Positions 36,276 through 46,553 are shown, counted from the first letter of the stretch. The stretch: DNA of 64,000 nt from Acidimicrobiaceae bacterium (GCA_028819005.1 JAPPMP010000024.1:1-64000), one strand, 5' to 3'. Notes: generated from the sequence alone by a model not told the origin. Numbers and translations: made by a program.

Positions 36276-38183
36276 ATGCTCCTGCGCAGAGCTGATTTCA
36301 TGAGCGGGCCCGTCCGAGACTTCACCTCCGACGACGCCTGGTCTTTCAACGGTGGAACGCACGTGTCCGCATATGAAGTACTCGGCGCCCATCGCGCAGG
36401 TGGTTCGGCCACGTTTCGGGTCTGGGCCCCGAGCGCTCGCACCGTGCATGTCATAGGCGACTTCAACGATTGGCAGACGGACAACGAATATGCGCTTGAC
36501 CCGGACCCCTCTGGGGTTTGGCGAGGGAGTTTCGCGGTCGAAACAGGTCAGCGTTACAAATACCGGATTCAACCGGCGCAAGGCGGTGCTTTCGACAAGG
36601 CTGACCCGTTCGGCTTCTCATTCGAGGAAGCCCCGGGAACAGCATCGATCATATGTGACCTCGACTACGACTGGGGAGACGGGGACTGGATGACCGACCG
36701 CGGACCGCGTCTAGCCCTCGACGCGCCGGTTTCGATCTATGAACTGCACCTCGGTTCTTGGCGTTACGAACCTGGCGGGTACCGCGCCATCGGCAAACAG
36801 TTGGCCGAGTACGCGGCTGAGATGGGTTTCACCCATGTCGAGTTGCTGCCGGTCACAGAGCATCCCTTCTATGGCTCCTGGGGATACCAGACAACCGGGT
36901 ACTTTGCACCGACCGCCCGATACGGCAGCCCGGTCGATTTCATGGCCATGGTCGATGTGCTGCACCAGTCTGGAATCGGCGTGATCCTCGATTGGGCGCC
37001 GTCGCACTTCCCGACCGATGCACACGGCCTGGCAACCTTCGACGGCTCCCACCTATTCGAACACGCAGACCCTCGAATGGGGTTTCACCCGGACTGGAAC
37101 AGCTGCATCTTCAACTACGACCGCAACGAGGTCCGCAGCTTTCTCCTCTCAAGCGCCCATTTCTGGGCTCGCCTGTACCACGTGGACGCAATCCGGGTCG
37201 ACGCGGTTGCCTCAATGCTGTACCGCGACTACTCGCGCGCCGAGGGGGAATGGATCCCCAACGAACACGGGGGAAACGAGAACCTCGGGGCGGTGAGATT
37301 CCTGCAGGAGCTCAACCGGTCGCTGTACGACAAGCACCCCGGCATCCAGGTCATCGCCGAAGAATCGACGGCGTGGCGTGGCGTCACTACGCCTGTCGAT
37401 CAGGGCGGCCTCGGTTTCGGATACAAATGGGACATGGGTTGGATGCACGACACCCTCCAGTACATGTCGCGCGAACCTGTCCACCGCCGCTACCACCACG
37501 ATGAATTGACCTTCCGAGCCGCGTATCAAGGCTCAGAGAACTTTTTGGTGCCGCTCTCCCATGACGAGGTGGTTCACGGCAAGGGCTCGCTGCTGGCGAA
37601 AATGCCCGGAGACGAATGGCAAAAACTTGCAAATCTGCGGCTATTGCTGGGGTATCAGTGGACCGTCCCCGGCAAGAAATTGCTGTTCATGGGATCCGAG
37701 TTCGCGGCGTCCGCGGAGTGGAACCACGAATCCGAACTGGACTGGCCCAGCCTCGCCGATCCGAACAAAGCGCGCCTGAAGGATTTTGTGGCGACTCTCA
37801 ACGACGTCTACCGCTCCCATCCGGCACTGTGGCGGGGGGACTGCGCGGCCGACGGTTTCGCCTGGGTCATCGGCGACGACTGCTCCAACAGCGTGTACGC
37901 CTATCTGCGTACCGCACTCGACGCGGCGCCAGTTCTCGTGGTCGCCAACTTCACACCTGTTCCCCATGAGCAATATCGGATCGGGACGCCATTTGCCGGC
38001 ACGTGGATCCCGCTGCTCGACTCCGACGCTGTCGGGTTCGGCGGCAGCGGCGTCATCAACTCAGACCGCGAGACCGAACCGGCGCCAAGCCACGGACGGC
38101 AGCAGTCGATCGAGGTCAGGCTCGGACCGCTCGCCCTCAGCCTGTTCACCCTCGACGCCGGCAACGGCCAACCCCAGGAGTAG
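36276..38183 (+). CDS. glgB: 1,4-alpha-glucan branching enzyme
   Basis: The enzyme makes alpha-1,6 branches in glycogen. It has 635 residues, slightly short. The N-terminal CBM48 part shows FRVWAPSARTVHVIGDFNDW. The GH13 barrel has LLPVTEHPFYGSWGYQTTGY, the nucleophile Asp309 in HVDAIRVDAVASML, the acid in VIAEEST (362-363) and LSHDEVVHGK. An internal ATG at 36300 (SGPVRDFTSD) is an equal start. glgC follows after four bases. Confidence 0.95.
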   Translation: MLLRRADFMSGPVRDFTSDDAWSFNGGTHVSAYEVLGAHRAGGSATFRVWAPSARTVHVIGDFNDWQTDNEYALDPDPSGVWRGSFAVETGQRYKYRIQPAQGGAFDKADPFGFSFEEAPGTASIICDLDYDWGDGDWMTDRGPRLALDAPVSIYELHLGSWRYEPGGYRAIGKQLAEYAAEMGFTHVELLPVTEHPFYGSWGYQTTGYFAPTARYGSPVDFMAMVDVLHQSGIGVILDWAPSHFPTDAHGLATFDGSHLFEHADPRMGFHPDWNSCIFNYDRNEVRSFLLSSAHFWARLYHVDAIRVDAVASMLYRDYSRAEGEWIPNEHGGNENLGAVRFLQELNRSLYDKHPGIQVIAEESTAWRGVTTPVDQGGLGFGYKWDMGWMHDTLQYMSREPVHRRYHHDELTFRAAYQGSENFLVPLSHDEVVHGKGSLLAKMPGDEWQKLANLRLLLGYQWTVPGKKLLFMGSEFAASAEWNHESELDWPSLADPNKARLKDFVATLNDVYRSHPALWRGDCAADGFAWVIGDDCSNSVYAYLRTALDAAPVLVVANFTPVPHEQYRIGTPFAGTWIPLLDSDAVGFGGSGVINSDRETEPAPSHGRQQSIEVRLGPLALSLFTLDAGNGQPQE

Positions 38184-38187
38184 TCCC

Positions 38188-39435
38188 GTGCATCGACAAG
38201 ACCGTCGCCCGAAGGTTCTCAGCGTCATCCTCGCCGGCGGTGAAGGCAAACGGCTGGCGCCGCTGACCCTTGATCGGGCAAAACCAGCGGTGCCATTCGG
38301 CGGGCACTACCGGCTCATCGACTTCCCGCTCTCCAATCTGGCCAACGGCGGCTATCGCAAGATCGTTGTGTTGACCCAGTACAAGAGCCACAGCCTCGAC
38401 GTCCACCTGTCTCTCACCTGGCGTTTGAGCGCGGTGTTGGGCAACTACGTCACCTCGGTGCCGGCCCAGATGCGTCAAGGCCCGCGATGGTTCCTGGGTT
38501 CAGCCGACGCCCTGTTCCAGAATCTGAACCTGATCGACGACGAGAAACCCGACTATGTCTTTGTGTTCGGGGCTGATCACATCTACCGGATCGACCCGGT
38601 GCAGATGCTGGAGCACCACATTGATTCTGGGGCCGGCGTGACGGTGGCTGGGATAAGAGTTCCCCGTGACGAATCCACCCAGTTCGGCGTGATCAAGAGA
38701 GGCAGCGCCTCAATCATCACGGAGTTCCTCGAAAAACCGGAAATCGATCAGGTCCAAGGGCTGGACGACGACCCGGAAAGCATCCTGGCTTCAATGGGCA
38801 ACTATGTATTCACTGCTGACAGCCTGGTCGAGCTGCTGCACGAGAACGCGCGAGCCGAGACGACTGGTCATGATGTGGGCGGAGACTTGATCCCGATGAT
38901 GGTTGCCAAGGGCGAGGCCTCGGTTTACGACTTCACCCAGAATCGCGTTCCAGGGCAGATCGGCCGCCCGCACTATTGGCGCGATGTCGGAACCATAGAC
39001 AGCTACTACGAGGCGCACATGGACCTGGTCGGCCACAACCCGGCCTTCGATCTCTACAACAGCGACTGGCCGATCTACACCTTGGGCCGCACTCTTCCGC
39101 CTGCCAAGATCGACGACCACGGCGAATATGGGCCCTCCGATGTGCGGCGTTCGATAATCAGCAACGGCGCAATAGTGGCAGGGGCATGTGTTCGCGACTC
39201 AGTCCTGTCACCCGACGTCGCTGTCGCGGCGGGCGCGGTGGTCGAGAATTCGGTGCTGTTGGACGGAGTGAAGATCGGTGAAGGCGCCGCGGTGAGCCGT
39301 GTGGTCCTCGACAAGAACGTTGTCGTGCCTCCAGGTCTCACGCTGGGTCACGAGCTTGAACACGACCGCGAGCACTACACCGTGTCTGAGGGCGGGGTAG
39401 TGGTCTTGGCCAAGAGTCAAACGGTCGTTGCTTGA
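38188..39435 (+). CDS. glgC: glucose-1-phosphate adenylyltransferase
   Basis: The enzyme makes ADP-glucose, the glycogen precursor, from glucose-1-phosphate and ATP. It has 415 residues from the GTG at 38188 with CAGGAG before it. VILAGGEGKRLAPLTLDRAK is the nucleotide site; FGADHIYRID, FLEKP and HYWRDVGTIDSYYEAHMDL are conserved. The C-terminal left-handed beta-helix is seen in hexapeptide-like ISNGAIVAGACVRDSVL and VAAGAVVENSVLLDGVKIGE. The open frame continues upstream inside glgB. It converges on glgA with nine bases between. Confidence 0.95.
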   Translation: MHRQDRRPKVLSVILAGGEGKRLAPLTLDRAKPAVPFGGHYRLIDFPLSNLANGGYRKIVVLTQYKSHSLDVHLSLTWRLSAVLGNYVTSVPAQMRQGPRWFLGSADALFQNLNLIDDEKPDYVFVFGADHIYRIDPVQMLEHHIDSGAGVTVAGIRVPRDESTQFGVIKRGSASIITEFLEKPEIDQVQGLDDDPESILASMGNYVFTADSLVELLHENARAETTGHDVGGDLIPMMVAKGEASVYDFTQNRVPGQIGRPHYWRDVGTIDSYYEAHMDLVGHNPAFDLYNSDWPIYTLGRTLPPAKIDDHGEYGPSDVRRSIISNGAIVAGACVRDSVLSPDVAVAAGAVVENSVLLDGVKIGEGAAVSRVVLDKNVVVPPGLTLGHELEHDREHYTVSEGGVVVLAKSQTVVA

Positions 39436-39444
39436 GCGAGGCGA

Positions 39445-40824
39445 TCAGGCGTGTCGATCGAGCAGTTCCTGATACAGCTCGATGTGTTGAGAAGCAGGCT
39501 CGTCCCATGACCAGTCAATGGTCATAGCGCGAGTCTGGATGGAGCGTCGACGATTCGCGTTGCGCAAGGATCGAACCCCCCGGTGGATGCCGTCAACGAT
39601 CCCGCTGACGCTCACATCGGTGACGAAGCCGGTTCCCTCCTTGTGCTCATCAGCGTCGACAACAGTGTCGTGCAAGCCGCCGACATCGGTGACCACCGGC
39701 AACGATCCGTAGTTCATTGCTTGCATCTGCGCAAGACCGCACGGCTCGAATCGGCTGGGCATCACGAACAGGTCCGATCCGGCGAACAATGCGTGGCCCA
39801 GCGAGACGTCGTACCCCTCGGTGAAGAACACAAGCTCGGGGTGCTCGATGGCTAGGTCGTGAAGAGCCGCAGCCAAGGCCGCGTCTCCAGCGCCCAACAC
39901 GGCGAGACGGGCGGGGAAGCGGTCGAGATAGCGCGAGGCCTCAATCAGCAGGTCGATCCCCTTCTGCTCGACCAGACGAGTGACCGTGGCCACGATCGGA
40001 GGCTTGGGCTCTGACCAACCAGCGAGTTTCAAGAGGTGGTCACGACAGATTTCACGTCCCAACATGTCGTCCGCGTCGAACTGAGCCGCGATCTGGGGGT
40101 CCGAGGCAGGATTCCAAATTTCGGCGTCGATCCCGTTGCGGATCCCGACGAGACGGTCGCCGGCAGCTTGGAGGCGCTCATGCAGGCCCATGCCGCCCTC
40201 GGGAGTGAGGATCTCGCGTGCGTAGTTGGGGCTGACAGCGATGACCCGGTCGGCCAGGGCGATCGCCCCTGCCAGAGGGTTGCTTCCCTCATACCAGCTG
40301 AAGTGGTGCGTCCCGACCGAAAGGTGTTCGAGCCAACTGCGAGACGCGTAGCCCTGATAACCGAGGGTGTGAATAGTGAGCACCGTAGGCGGGGGATCGA
40401 CGAGCATTCCCAAGGCGGCTGCGCTGTGCCAGTCGTTGAGATGCAGGATGTCGGGTTCTCTGCGTTCTGCGAGTCTCGCGATCGCGGCTGAGAATGCCAT
40501 GAAGCGATGATCGTTGTCGGGCCAACCTTGCCCGTTCTCGTCTATGTACGGGTGGGGGCGAGCCATGCCGGCCACGTCGATCAGGGAGAGCTGCCCAGCG
40601 CTGCGATGGCGACCGCTCCGGACCCGGATGTCTCCGGTCCACCAGGGGGACTCGAGTTCCGTTTCAGCCTGCTTTTCAAGTCTCACATCACCGTAGTCGG
40701 GGAGCACGACTTCAACTTCAACTCCCTTGTCGCGAAGAGTCCGAACGAGGCCGCTGACGGCCTCGGCCAGCCCGCCCACCCGCGCGACCGGGGCCATCTC
40801 CGCAGCGGCCAGCAGCACCTTCAT
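39445..40824 (-). CDS. glgA: glycogen synthase (GT5 family)
   Basis: The enzyme adds glucosyl units from ADP-glucose to glycogen. It has 459 residues. The ATG at 40824 (KVLLAAAEMAPVARVGGLAE) overlaps the glgX stop and follows GAGAGGG. The acceptor loop reads ARVGGLAEAV where most GT5 enzymes have KVGGLADV, so the usual Lys is Arg here. LHLNDWHSAA, HTLGYQG, RLVEQKGIDLLIEA and the EX7E region in MPSRFEPCGLAQMQAMNYG are present. It is last in the glgP-glgX-glgA operon. Confidence 0.92.
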   Translation of the reverse strand: MKVLLAAAEMAPVARVGGLAEAVSGLVRTLRDKGVEVEVVLPDYGDVRLEKQAETELESPWWTGDIRVRSGRHRSAGQLSLIDVAGMARPHPYIDENGQGWPDNDHRFMAFSAAIARLAERREPDILHLNDWHSAAALGMLVDPPPTVLTIHTLGYQGYASRSWLEHLSVGTHHFSWYEGSNPLAGAIALADRVIAVSPNYAREILTPEGGMGLHERLQAAGDRLVGIRNGIDAEIWNPASDPQIAAQFDADDMLGREICRDHLLKLAGWSEPKPPIVATVTRLVEQKGIDLLIEASRYLDRFPARLAVLGAGDAALAAALHDLAIEHPELVFFTEGYDVSLGHALFAGSDLFVMPSRFEPCGLAQMQAMNYGSLPVVTDVGGLHDTVVDADEHKEGTGFVTDVSVSGIVDGIHRGVRSLRNANRRRSIQTRAMTIDWSWDEPASQHIELYQELLDRHA

Positions 40825-42920
40825 CTCGGTCCCTCTCTGCGGAGCAGCATCAGCGCCCACGCGTCGACACTGATCTTGGAACTCGTCCGGAACGATGCGC
40901 GACGAGCGTTGTCGGCGGTGTCGATCTCAAGATTCCACTGCCAACTGCCGAAACGGGAGGAGAGCGTGAAGTCGACCGCTTCGGAACTGGCGTTGAGCAG
41001 CATCAAGAAACTGTCGTCCACGATCCGTTCACCTTGCGACCCGGCCGCAGTGATTGCCTCGCCGTTCAAGAACACCGCCACCGAACGGGCATGAGCGGCA
41101 TGCCAGTCATTATATGCCATCTCAGAGCCTTTTGGTGTGAACCAGATCATGTCGTCAATCTCGGCGCCGCTGACGGGTTCGCCTTTGAACCAACGCCTGC
41201 GTCGGAATACGGGATGAGTCGACCTCAAAGAAATCAATTTCCGGGTGAAGGAGAGAAATTCAGCATCGACGCGGTGCCAGTCATACCAGGAGACCTCGTT
41301 GTCCTGGGCGTAGGCGTTGTTGTTGCCGCCTTGGCTTCGGCCGAGTTCGTCGCCTCCCAACAGCATGGGAACGCCTTGCGAAAGCAGCAGGGTTGCGAGC
41401 ATCGATCGCCTTCTCGTGTCGCGGACTTGCAGGACCGACTGGTCCTCGGTCGGCCCCTCGACTCCTGAGTTCCAAGAACGGTTGTGGCTCTCCCCGTCGC
41501 GGTTGTCCTCGCCGTTGGCTTCGTTGTGTTTGTGGTCGTAGGAGACGAGGTCGGCCAGTGTGAAACCGTCGTGGGCGGTGATGAAGTTGATGCTTGCTGA
41601 AGGGCGCCGCCCCGAAACCGCGTACAGGTCGGAACTGCCGGTGAGGCGGGTTGCGAGGTCGGGCAGGCTCTCTTGTCCGCTGCGCCAGTATTCCCGCACA
41701 TCGTCGCGATATCTGGCGTTCCACTCCGACCACTTCGGCGGGAAGCCGCCGACTTGGTAACCATCCGGCCCGACGTCCCAGGGTTCGGCGATGAGCTTCA
41801 CCTGATTGATGACAGGGTCCTGATGAATGAGATCGAAGAAGGAGGAGAGGCGATCGGCCTGATACAGGCTCCTGGCCAGAGCGGGAGCGAGGTCGAAGCG
41901 GAAACCGTCGACGTGCATGTCGAGCACCCAGTAGCGAAGACTGTCCATCATCATCTGGAGAGACTGGGAGTTCCCCATGTTCAAGGTGTTGCCGGTGCCG
42001 GTGAAGTCTGCGTAATGACGCGGTTCGGCGGGATCGAGATGGTAGTAGCAGCGGTTGTCGAGACCCTTGAAGGACAAGGAGGGGCCCAGATGGCTGCCTT
42101 CAGCGCTGTGGTTGTAGACCACGTCGAGAATCACTTCGATGCCCGCTTGGTGGAGTGTCTTGACCATCGCTTTGAACTCGACGACCTGGCCACCGGTGTC
42201 ACCGCCGGCTGAGTAGGGCCCGTGCGGAGCGAAGAAACCCAACGTGTTGTAACCCCAGTAGTTGCTCAAGCCCTGCTTGGTGAGTGCATGTTCTGAAACG
42301 AAGTGGTGAACCGGCAACAGTTCGACCGCGGTGACTCCCAACGACAACAGATGCCCAAGCACCGGATCCGAGACCATGCCCGCATAGGTGCCCCTCAGAT
42401 CCTCGGGAACATCGGGATGGGCGATTGAGATTCCTCGCACGTGAGTCTCGTAGATGACCGTGCGATGCAGCGGAGTGTGGGGAGGTGCATCGTCCTGCCA
42501 GTCGAAGGCGGGATCGACGACCACTGAGTTGGGCATGAACGGCGCGCTGTCCACAAGATCGGGGGAATCGTGGTCCTCCTGTTCGAAGGCGTAGACCTCA
42601 GGCCCCCAACGGACGTCGCCGGTTATCGCCTTGGCATAGGGGTCGATCAACAGCTTTGCGGGATTGCACCAGGCCCCCCTGTCCGGTTCCCAAGGGCCGT
42701 GGACCCGGAATCCATAGCGTTGACCGGGTTCGACTCCCGGAACATAGCCATGGTGAACGAACGCCGTTGCCTCGGGCAGTTCCAAGCGCCGTTCCTGTCC
42801 GTCGGGGGAGAGAAGGCAGACTTCAACCCGCTCTGCCATCTCCGAGTAGACTGCGAAGTTGGTTCCTCGGCCGTCGAAAGTCGCGCCTAGCGGGTAGAGG
42901 CGACCGGGCCACACAGTCAC
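40821..42920 (-). CDS. glgX: glycogen debranching enzyme GlgX
   Basis: The enzyme hydrolyses alpha-1,6 branches left after phosphorylase action. It has 699 residues from the GTG at 42920, which overlaps the glgP stop (GTGA); a longer frame to 43052 lies inside glgP. VWPGRLYPLGATFDGRGTNF is the usual start. The GH13 residues are in HVDGFRFDLAPALAR, LIAEPWDVGPDGYQVGGFPP and ITAHDGFTLADLVSY; the GlgX-typical YKHNEANGE-like stretch is DHKHNEANGEDNRDG. Confidence 0.95.
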   Translation of the reverse strand: MTVWPGRLYPLGATFDGRGTNFAVYSEMAERVEVCLLSPDGQERRLELPEATAFVHHGYVPGVEPGQRYGFRVHGPWEPDRGAWCNPAKLLIDPYAKAITGDVRWGPEVYAFEQEDHDSPDLVDSAPFMPNSVVVDPAFDWQDDAPPHTPLHRTVIYETHVRGISIAHPDVPEDLRGTYAGMVSDPVLGHLLSLGVTAVELLPVHHFVSEHALTKQGLSNYWGYNTLGFFAPHGPYSAGGDTGGQVVEFKAMVKTLHQAGIEVILDVVYNHSAEGSHLGPSLSFKGLDNRCYYHLDPAEPRHYADFTGTGNTLNMGNSQSLQMMMDSLRYWVLDMHVDGFRFDLAPALARSLYQADRLSSFFDLIHQDPVINQVKLIAEPWDVGPDGYQVGGFPPKWSEWNARYRDDVREYWRSGQESLPDLATRLTGSSDLYAVSGRRPSASINFITAHDGFTLADLVSYDHKHNEANGEDNRDGESHNRSWNSGVEGPTEDQSVLQVRDTRRRSMLATLLLSQGVPMLLGGDELGRSQGGNNNAYAQDNEVSWYDWHRVDAEFLSFTRKLISLRSTHPVFRRRRWFKGEPVSGAEIDDMIWFTPKGSEMAYNDWHAAHARSVAVFLNGEAITAAGSQGERIVDDSFLMLLNASSEAVDFTLSSRFGSWQWNLEIDTADNARRASFRTSSKISVDAWALMLLRREGPR

Positions 42921-44902
42921 AGTCGCCGGGCCTCGTCCAGCGCGGGCCGGTAGAGCCGTTGTCGGTACTCCGAGACCATGCGTCCGGCGGTCACCTGGGT
43001 TCCCAGAGTTCGCCAGGCGTGGCGCATCCGCTCGATCCAGCGGCTCGAGCATGCTTGCCCGCCTTCGAAGAACTCCGGGATTATCCGAGTCTCGAGGATT
43101 TCAAAGATCGCAGCAGCTTCTGCGCGGTCGCGCTCTTCAGGTTCAGCCGCTTCGCTGGAAGGGATTGTCCATCCGTTGCGACCGTCGGCCATCTCATCCC
43201 ACCAACCATCACTGATTGAGAAATTGAGCCCTCCGTTCAGGGCCGACTTCTCGCCGCTTGTTCCGCACGCTTCGTGAGGTCGAATCGGGTTGTTGAGCCA
43301 GACGTCGCATCCCGCGTACATCGCCCGGGCGACCGCCATGTCGTAGCCGGGCACGAATACGAACCGCTGTTGCGAAGCAGCTGATTGGCTGAACCTGACG
43401 ACCTCGTGCAGCAGTTGCTTGCCCTCGGCGTCGGCGGGATGGGCTTTGCCTGCGAAGACGAACTGAACAGGTCGTTCTTCATCGGCAAGCAACGCGCTCA
43501 ATCGAGCAGCGTCGCTCAACAGCAGAGTGGCGCGCTTGTATGTCGCGAAGCGGCGTGCAAATCCGATGGTGAGAGCATCACGGTCGAGAGAAGCACCGAC
43601 GCGTTCGCGTGTTTGCGACTCCAGCAGTCCGATTCCCGTGTTGCGGAGCGTCCGCATCGCTTCGTCGTCCAGATCTTCGATGCGCTCCCACGCTGCCTTG
43701 TCGCCGTTCTCCCAACCTGGTCCCAAGACCTTGTCGAAGGCGTCCTGAGCCGAAGGCGCCACCCATGTTCGAGCATGCACGCCGTTGGTGACCGACCCGA
43801 TCTTCTTGCTGCCCGGAATCGAGGAAAAGAGTTCTCGGCTGATCTTGCCGTGAAGTTTGGAAACCCCGTTGCTGCGACCGGCAGCGCGCAGGCACAACGC
43901 TGCCATATTGAACCTGTCATGCTCGTCAGTCGGGTCGTGGCCCAACGCTGCCAGAGTCTCCACTGGGACTTTCCAACGGTCGGCCCAGATCTTCAGCACA
44001 GGAGCGATCAGCGATTTCTCGAAACGGTCAATACCAGCGGGAACCGGAGTGTGGGTGGTGAAAATCAACCTCGGTGCTATGGCCTCGCCGGCCTCGTCGA
44101 GAGTCGCGCCTGCTTGGATCTCCCGGTCGAGCATTTCGAGAATCAAGAACCCCGCATGCCCCTCGTTGAGATGAATGACCGGCACGTTCCATCCGAGGGC
44201 GGCCAGCGCTCGCATTCCTCCAACCCCGAGCACAGCCTCTTGGAGCAGGCGGTGCTGACGATCACCGCTGTAGAGCCGATCAGTGATCTTGCGGTCGCTG
44301 TCGCTGTTGCCGGCCACATCGGTGTCGAGGACTATCAACGGGACTCGGCCGATATTGAAACGCCACACGACGGCGCCCACTTCACGCCCGGCGAGGGGCA
44401 CCGTGATCGCGATTCCGGTGTCCGTGGCCCCGAGGAGCTCGGGATGCTGTGGTTCGTAGCGCTCTCGCTGAGACCCGTTGGCTATCTCCTGGCGGAAGAA
44501 TCCCTCGCGATAGAACAAGCCCACTCCGCACAGCGACGTGCCGGTGTCGCTCGCTGCCTTGAGATGATCGCCGGCGAGAATGCCCAGTCCCCCGGAGTAC
44601 TGGGGCAACACGTCGCTGATCCCGAACTCCGGAGAAAAGTAGGCCACCTCTGGAGTCGAGGTCGGATTCGCAGCCAGCGCTGTAGTCTGCTGGTTCACCT
44701 GCTCTACCGCTGCTGCCAACTCGGCATCGCCGACGAGTGCTTCCCAGTCGGATTCTGCCATGCGTTCAATGACTGCCAATGGGTGCTCTCGCGTCCGGCG
44801 CCCCGGGAGTCGGTCCAGCACCAGCGCGGCCTGATTCGACCAGGCCCAAGCGTAATTGTCGGCGATGTTGCGGTAGGCGCCCGATAGTTCTTTGGATGAC
44901 AA
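42917..44902 (-). CDS. glgP: alpha-glucan phosphorylase (GT35, short type)
   Basis: The enzyme releases glucose-1-phosphate from glycogen. At 661 residues it belongs to the shorter alpha-glucan phosphorylases found in many actinobacteria and archaea, compared with about 800 in E. coli. VAYFSPEFGISDVLPQYSGG and LGILAGDHLKAASD are the N-terminal signature. HLNEGHAGFLILE, FTTHTPVPAGIDRF, ARRFATYKRATLL and EACGTSGEKSALNGGLNFSI (PLP and phosphate region) follow. It is the first gene of the glycogen breakdown operon. Confidence 0.93.
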   Translation of the reverse strand: MSSKELSGAYRNIADNYAWAWSNQAALVLDRLPGRRTREHPLAVIERMAESDWEALVGDAELAAAVEQVNQQTTALAANPTSTPEVAYFSPEFGISDVLPQYSGGLGILAGDHLKAASDTGTSLCGVGLFYREGFFRQEIANGSQRERYEPQHPELLGATDTGIAITVPLAGREVGAVVWRFNIGRVPLIVLDTDVAGNSDSDRKITDRLYSGDRQHRLLQEAVLGVGGMRALAALGWNVPVIHLNEGHAGFLILEMLDREIQAGATLDEAGEAIAPRLIFTTHTPVPAGIDRFEKSLIAPVLKIWADRWKVPVETLAALGHDPTDEHDRFNMAALCLRAAGRSNGVSKLHGKISRELFSSIPGSKKIGSVTNGVHARTWVAPSAQDAFDKVLGPGWENGDKAAWERIEDLDDEAMRTLRNTGIGLLESQTRERVGASLDRDALTIGFARRFATYKRATLLLSDAARLSALLADEERPVQFVFAGKAHPADAEGKQLLHEVVRFSQSAASQQRFVFVPGYDMAVARAMYAGCDVWLNNPIRPHEACGTSGEKSALNGGLNFSISDGWWDEMADGRNGWTIPSSEAAEPEERDRAEAAAIFEILETRIIPEFFEGGQACSSRWIERMRHAWRTLGTQVTAGRMVSEYRQRLYRPALDEARRL

Positions 44903-45085
44903 CGCGTATCCTTTGAGTGTCCGTCCTCGGAGAGTTTGGGAGCCTACTAGCTGCCGATTTCAATGAGACTCGGCCGGATCCTCAAGCGAAGGGGGTGACA
45001 ATAGACTCGTCCACGGCATCGTAGGATTGGACAAGGCAGAGCCGTGCCGTTGCTGGGAGAAGCAGCGAGGCGAACAGGAGAGACT

Positions 45086-46549
45086 ATGACAATAGATGTG
45101 CCCAACCCCACAGAACACAATCAGTGGTATCCCTTCGCGAACCGTCCGCTGCCACCCGAAGTGGACGGACGAGTGTCGAACCCCGCCGTGATCCCAGTGT
45201 TCGATGCAGTGCCGCTCCCCGCGAGCGCCCGGTTTGTCGTGGTCGGCGCCGGGGTCCACGGGCTGTCAAGTGCGTACCACCTCGCCATGTATCTGGAGCG
45301 CTCCGGGAGGGGCAAGGGCAGCGACGTGGTGCTGATCGACAAACAAGGGCCCGGTGCAGGCGCTACGGGGTTGGCCTGCGGCTGTGTCCGAAACTTGTAC
45401 ATGACCGGGCCGTTGCACGCCATCCTGCGAGCCAGCGTGGAGGTGTGGGAGTCCGATCCTGTGAACTTCGGTTTCCAGCAAGTCGGTTACGTCTCAGTAG
45501 GGGAGGCCAATCAAGAGGCCGACTACATCAAGCTGCAAGCTTCGCAAGCAGCGAGTGGATATCCATCGGACCTCTATACGGGCTCTGAGGCCCATGCGTT
45601 TCTGAAGGGATTGTGGCCCGATTTCAAAACGGAGAACTGCGATGTGGTGCTGCACGAACTCCGCTCTGGCTACGCAGGCACCCACATGGCGGTATGGGGG
45701 CTCGACCAGAAGTGTCGGCAGTGGGGCGTGCAGCGCGTCTATGGAACCAGCGTCACCGGCTACACGCTCGACGCGTCAGGCTCAGTGACTGCGGTCGAGA
45801 CCGACCACGGCCCCATCGCCTGTGAGCAGGTGGTGGTGGGCGCGGGAGCATGGACGCCCGAGCATTGGGATTGGCTCGGTGGTCCATCTCACATCGATGT
45901 CGGGTATCCCGACGGCCATGTGCAGGCCCAGGCCGACATGTGGACTTATTGGCGACTGTTGGAGGGTGAGGTGCTGTTGCCTGAAGGCGTCGATTTCCGC
46001 ACCGCGCAGTACAAAGATTCACCCGTCCTGCACGTCGAGCTCATGAACACACCCGTGTACGGCGAAGACAACACCCTGCTCAAAGACCACTTTTACTCTT
46101 ACGTTCGGTACGCGGCAGAAAGAGTGGGCGCCCCGGGACTGCAGGGCGGCACGATTCCGGTGAAGATAGGCCCCAAAGCAGCAGTCGAACCCTACGGGCA
46201 CCTCAACGATGTGTACCAAGCTGAACAGTGGTTTGCCGACTACTACTGCGCAACACTCGGCATGCTGTTCAAGCGACTCGAGAACCTGCGGCCCTACTTC
46301 AAGGAACGCCGCAACGGTGGGATCGGTGCTTTCACCCCTGACAACGTGCCCGTATTCGACTACGTGGCCGACAATGCCTGGGTGATCGCCGATTCCAACC
46401 ATGGGTTCAAGATGATCGGAGTGGGCAAACTAACCGCTCATATGCTTGTGTACGGCCGGAAACCCGACGAGCTCAAACCGTTCACCCTCGAGCGCTACCG
46501 CACGGGCAACGCCTTCGGAGACCGCAACTCAAACTCCCCTTGGGTCTGA
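45086..46549 (+). CDS. FAD-dependent amino-acid oxidase-like oxidoreductase (DAO family)
   Basis: The product has 487 residues from the ATG at 45086, preceded by AGGAGAGACT; a start at 45044 lacks such a site. The dinucleotide motif is FVVVGAGVHGLSSAYHLAMY, followed by GPGAGATGLACGCVRN, which resembles the flavin-binding region of sarcosine or glycine oxidases. The end ADSNHGFKMIGVGKLTAHML has the conserved Gly-Phe of the FAD cap. The substrate is probably an N-methyl or D-amino acid-like amine. It stands alone and converges on the J-domain gene. Confidence 0.85.
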   Translation: MTIDVPNPTEHNQWYPFANRPLPPEVDGRVSNPAVIPVFDAVPLPASARFVVVGAGVHGLSSAYHLAMYLERSGRGKGSDVVLIDKQGPGAGATGLACGCVRNLYMTGPLHAILRASVEVWESDPVNFGFQQVGYVSVGEANQEADYIKLQASQAASGYPSDLYTGSEAHAFLKGLWPDFKTENCDVVLHELRSGYAGTHMAVWGLDQKCRQWGVQRVYGTSVTGYTLDASGSVTAVETDHGPIACEQVVVGAGAWTPEHWDWLGGPSHIDVGYPDGHVQAQADMWTYWRLLEGEVLLPEGVDFRTAQYKDSPVLHVELMNTPVYGEDNTLLKDHFYSYVRYAAERVGAPGLQGGTIPVKIGPKAAVEPYGHLNDVYQAEQWFADYYCATLGMLFKRLENLRPYFKERRNGGIGAFTPDNVPVFDYVADNAWVIADSNHGFKMIGVGKLTAHMLVYGRKPDELKPFTLERYRTGNAFGDRNSNSPWV

Positions 46550-46553
46550 GACC

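Noticed and set aside
43385..44887. 500-codon plus-strand frame opposite glgP
   Set aside because: Antisense shadow of the phosphorylase; no recognisable motif, no ribosome site, and the phosphorylase frame is beyond doubt.
44903..45085. promoter between glgP and the FAD oxidoreductase
   Set aside because: GTGACA and TAGGAT-like boxes are there but the spacing is 21 bases or more, so no call is made.
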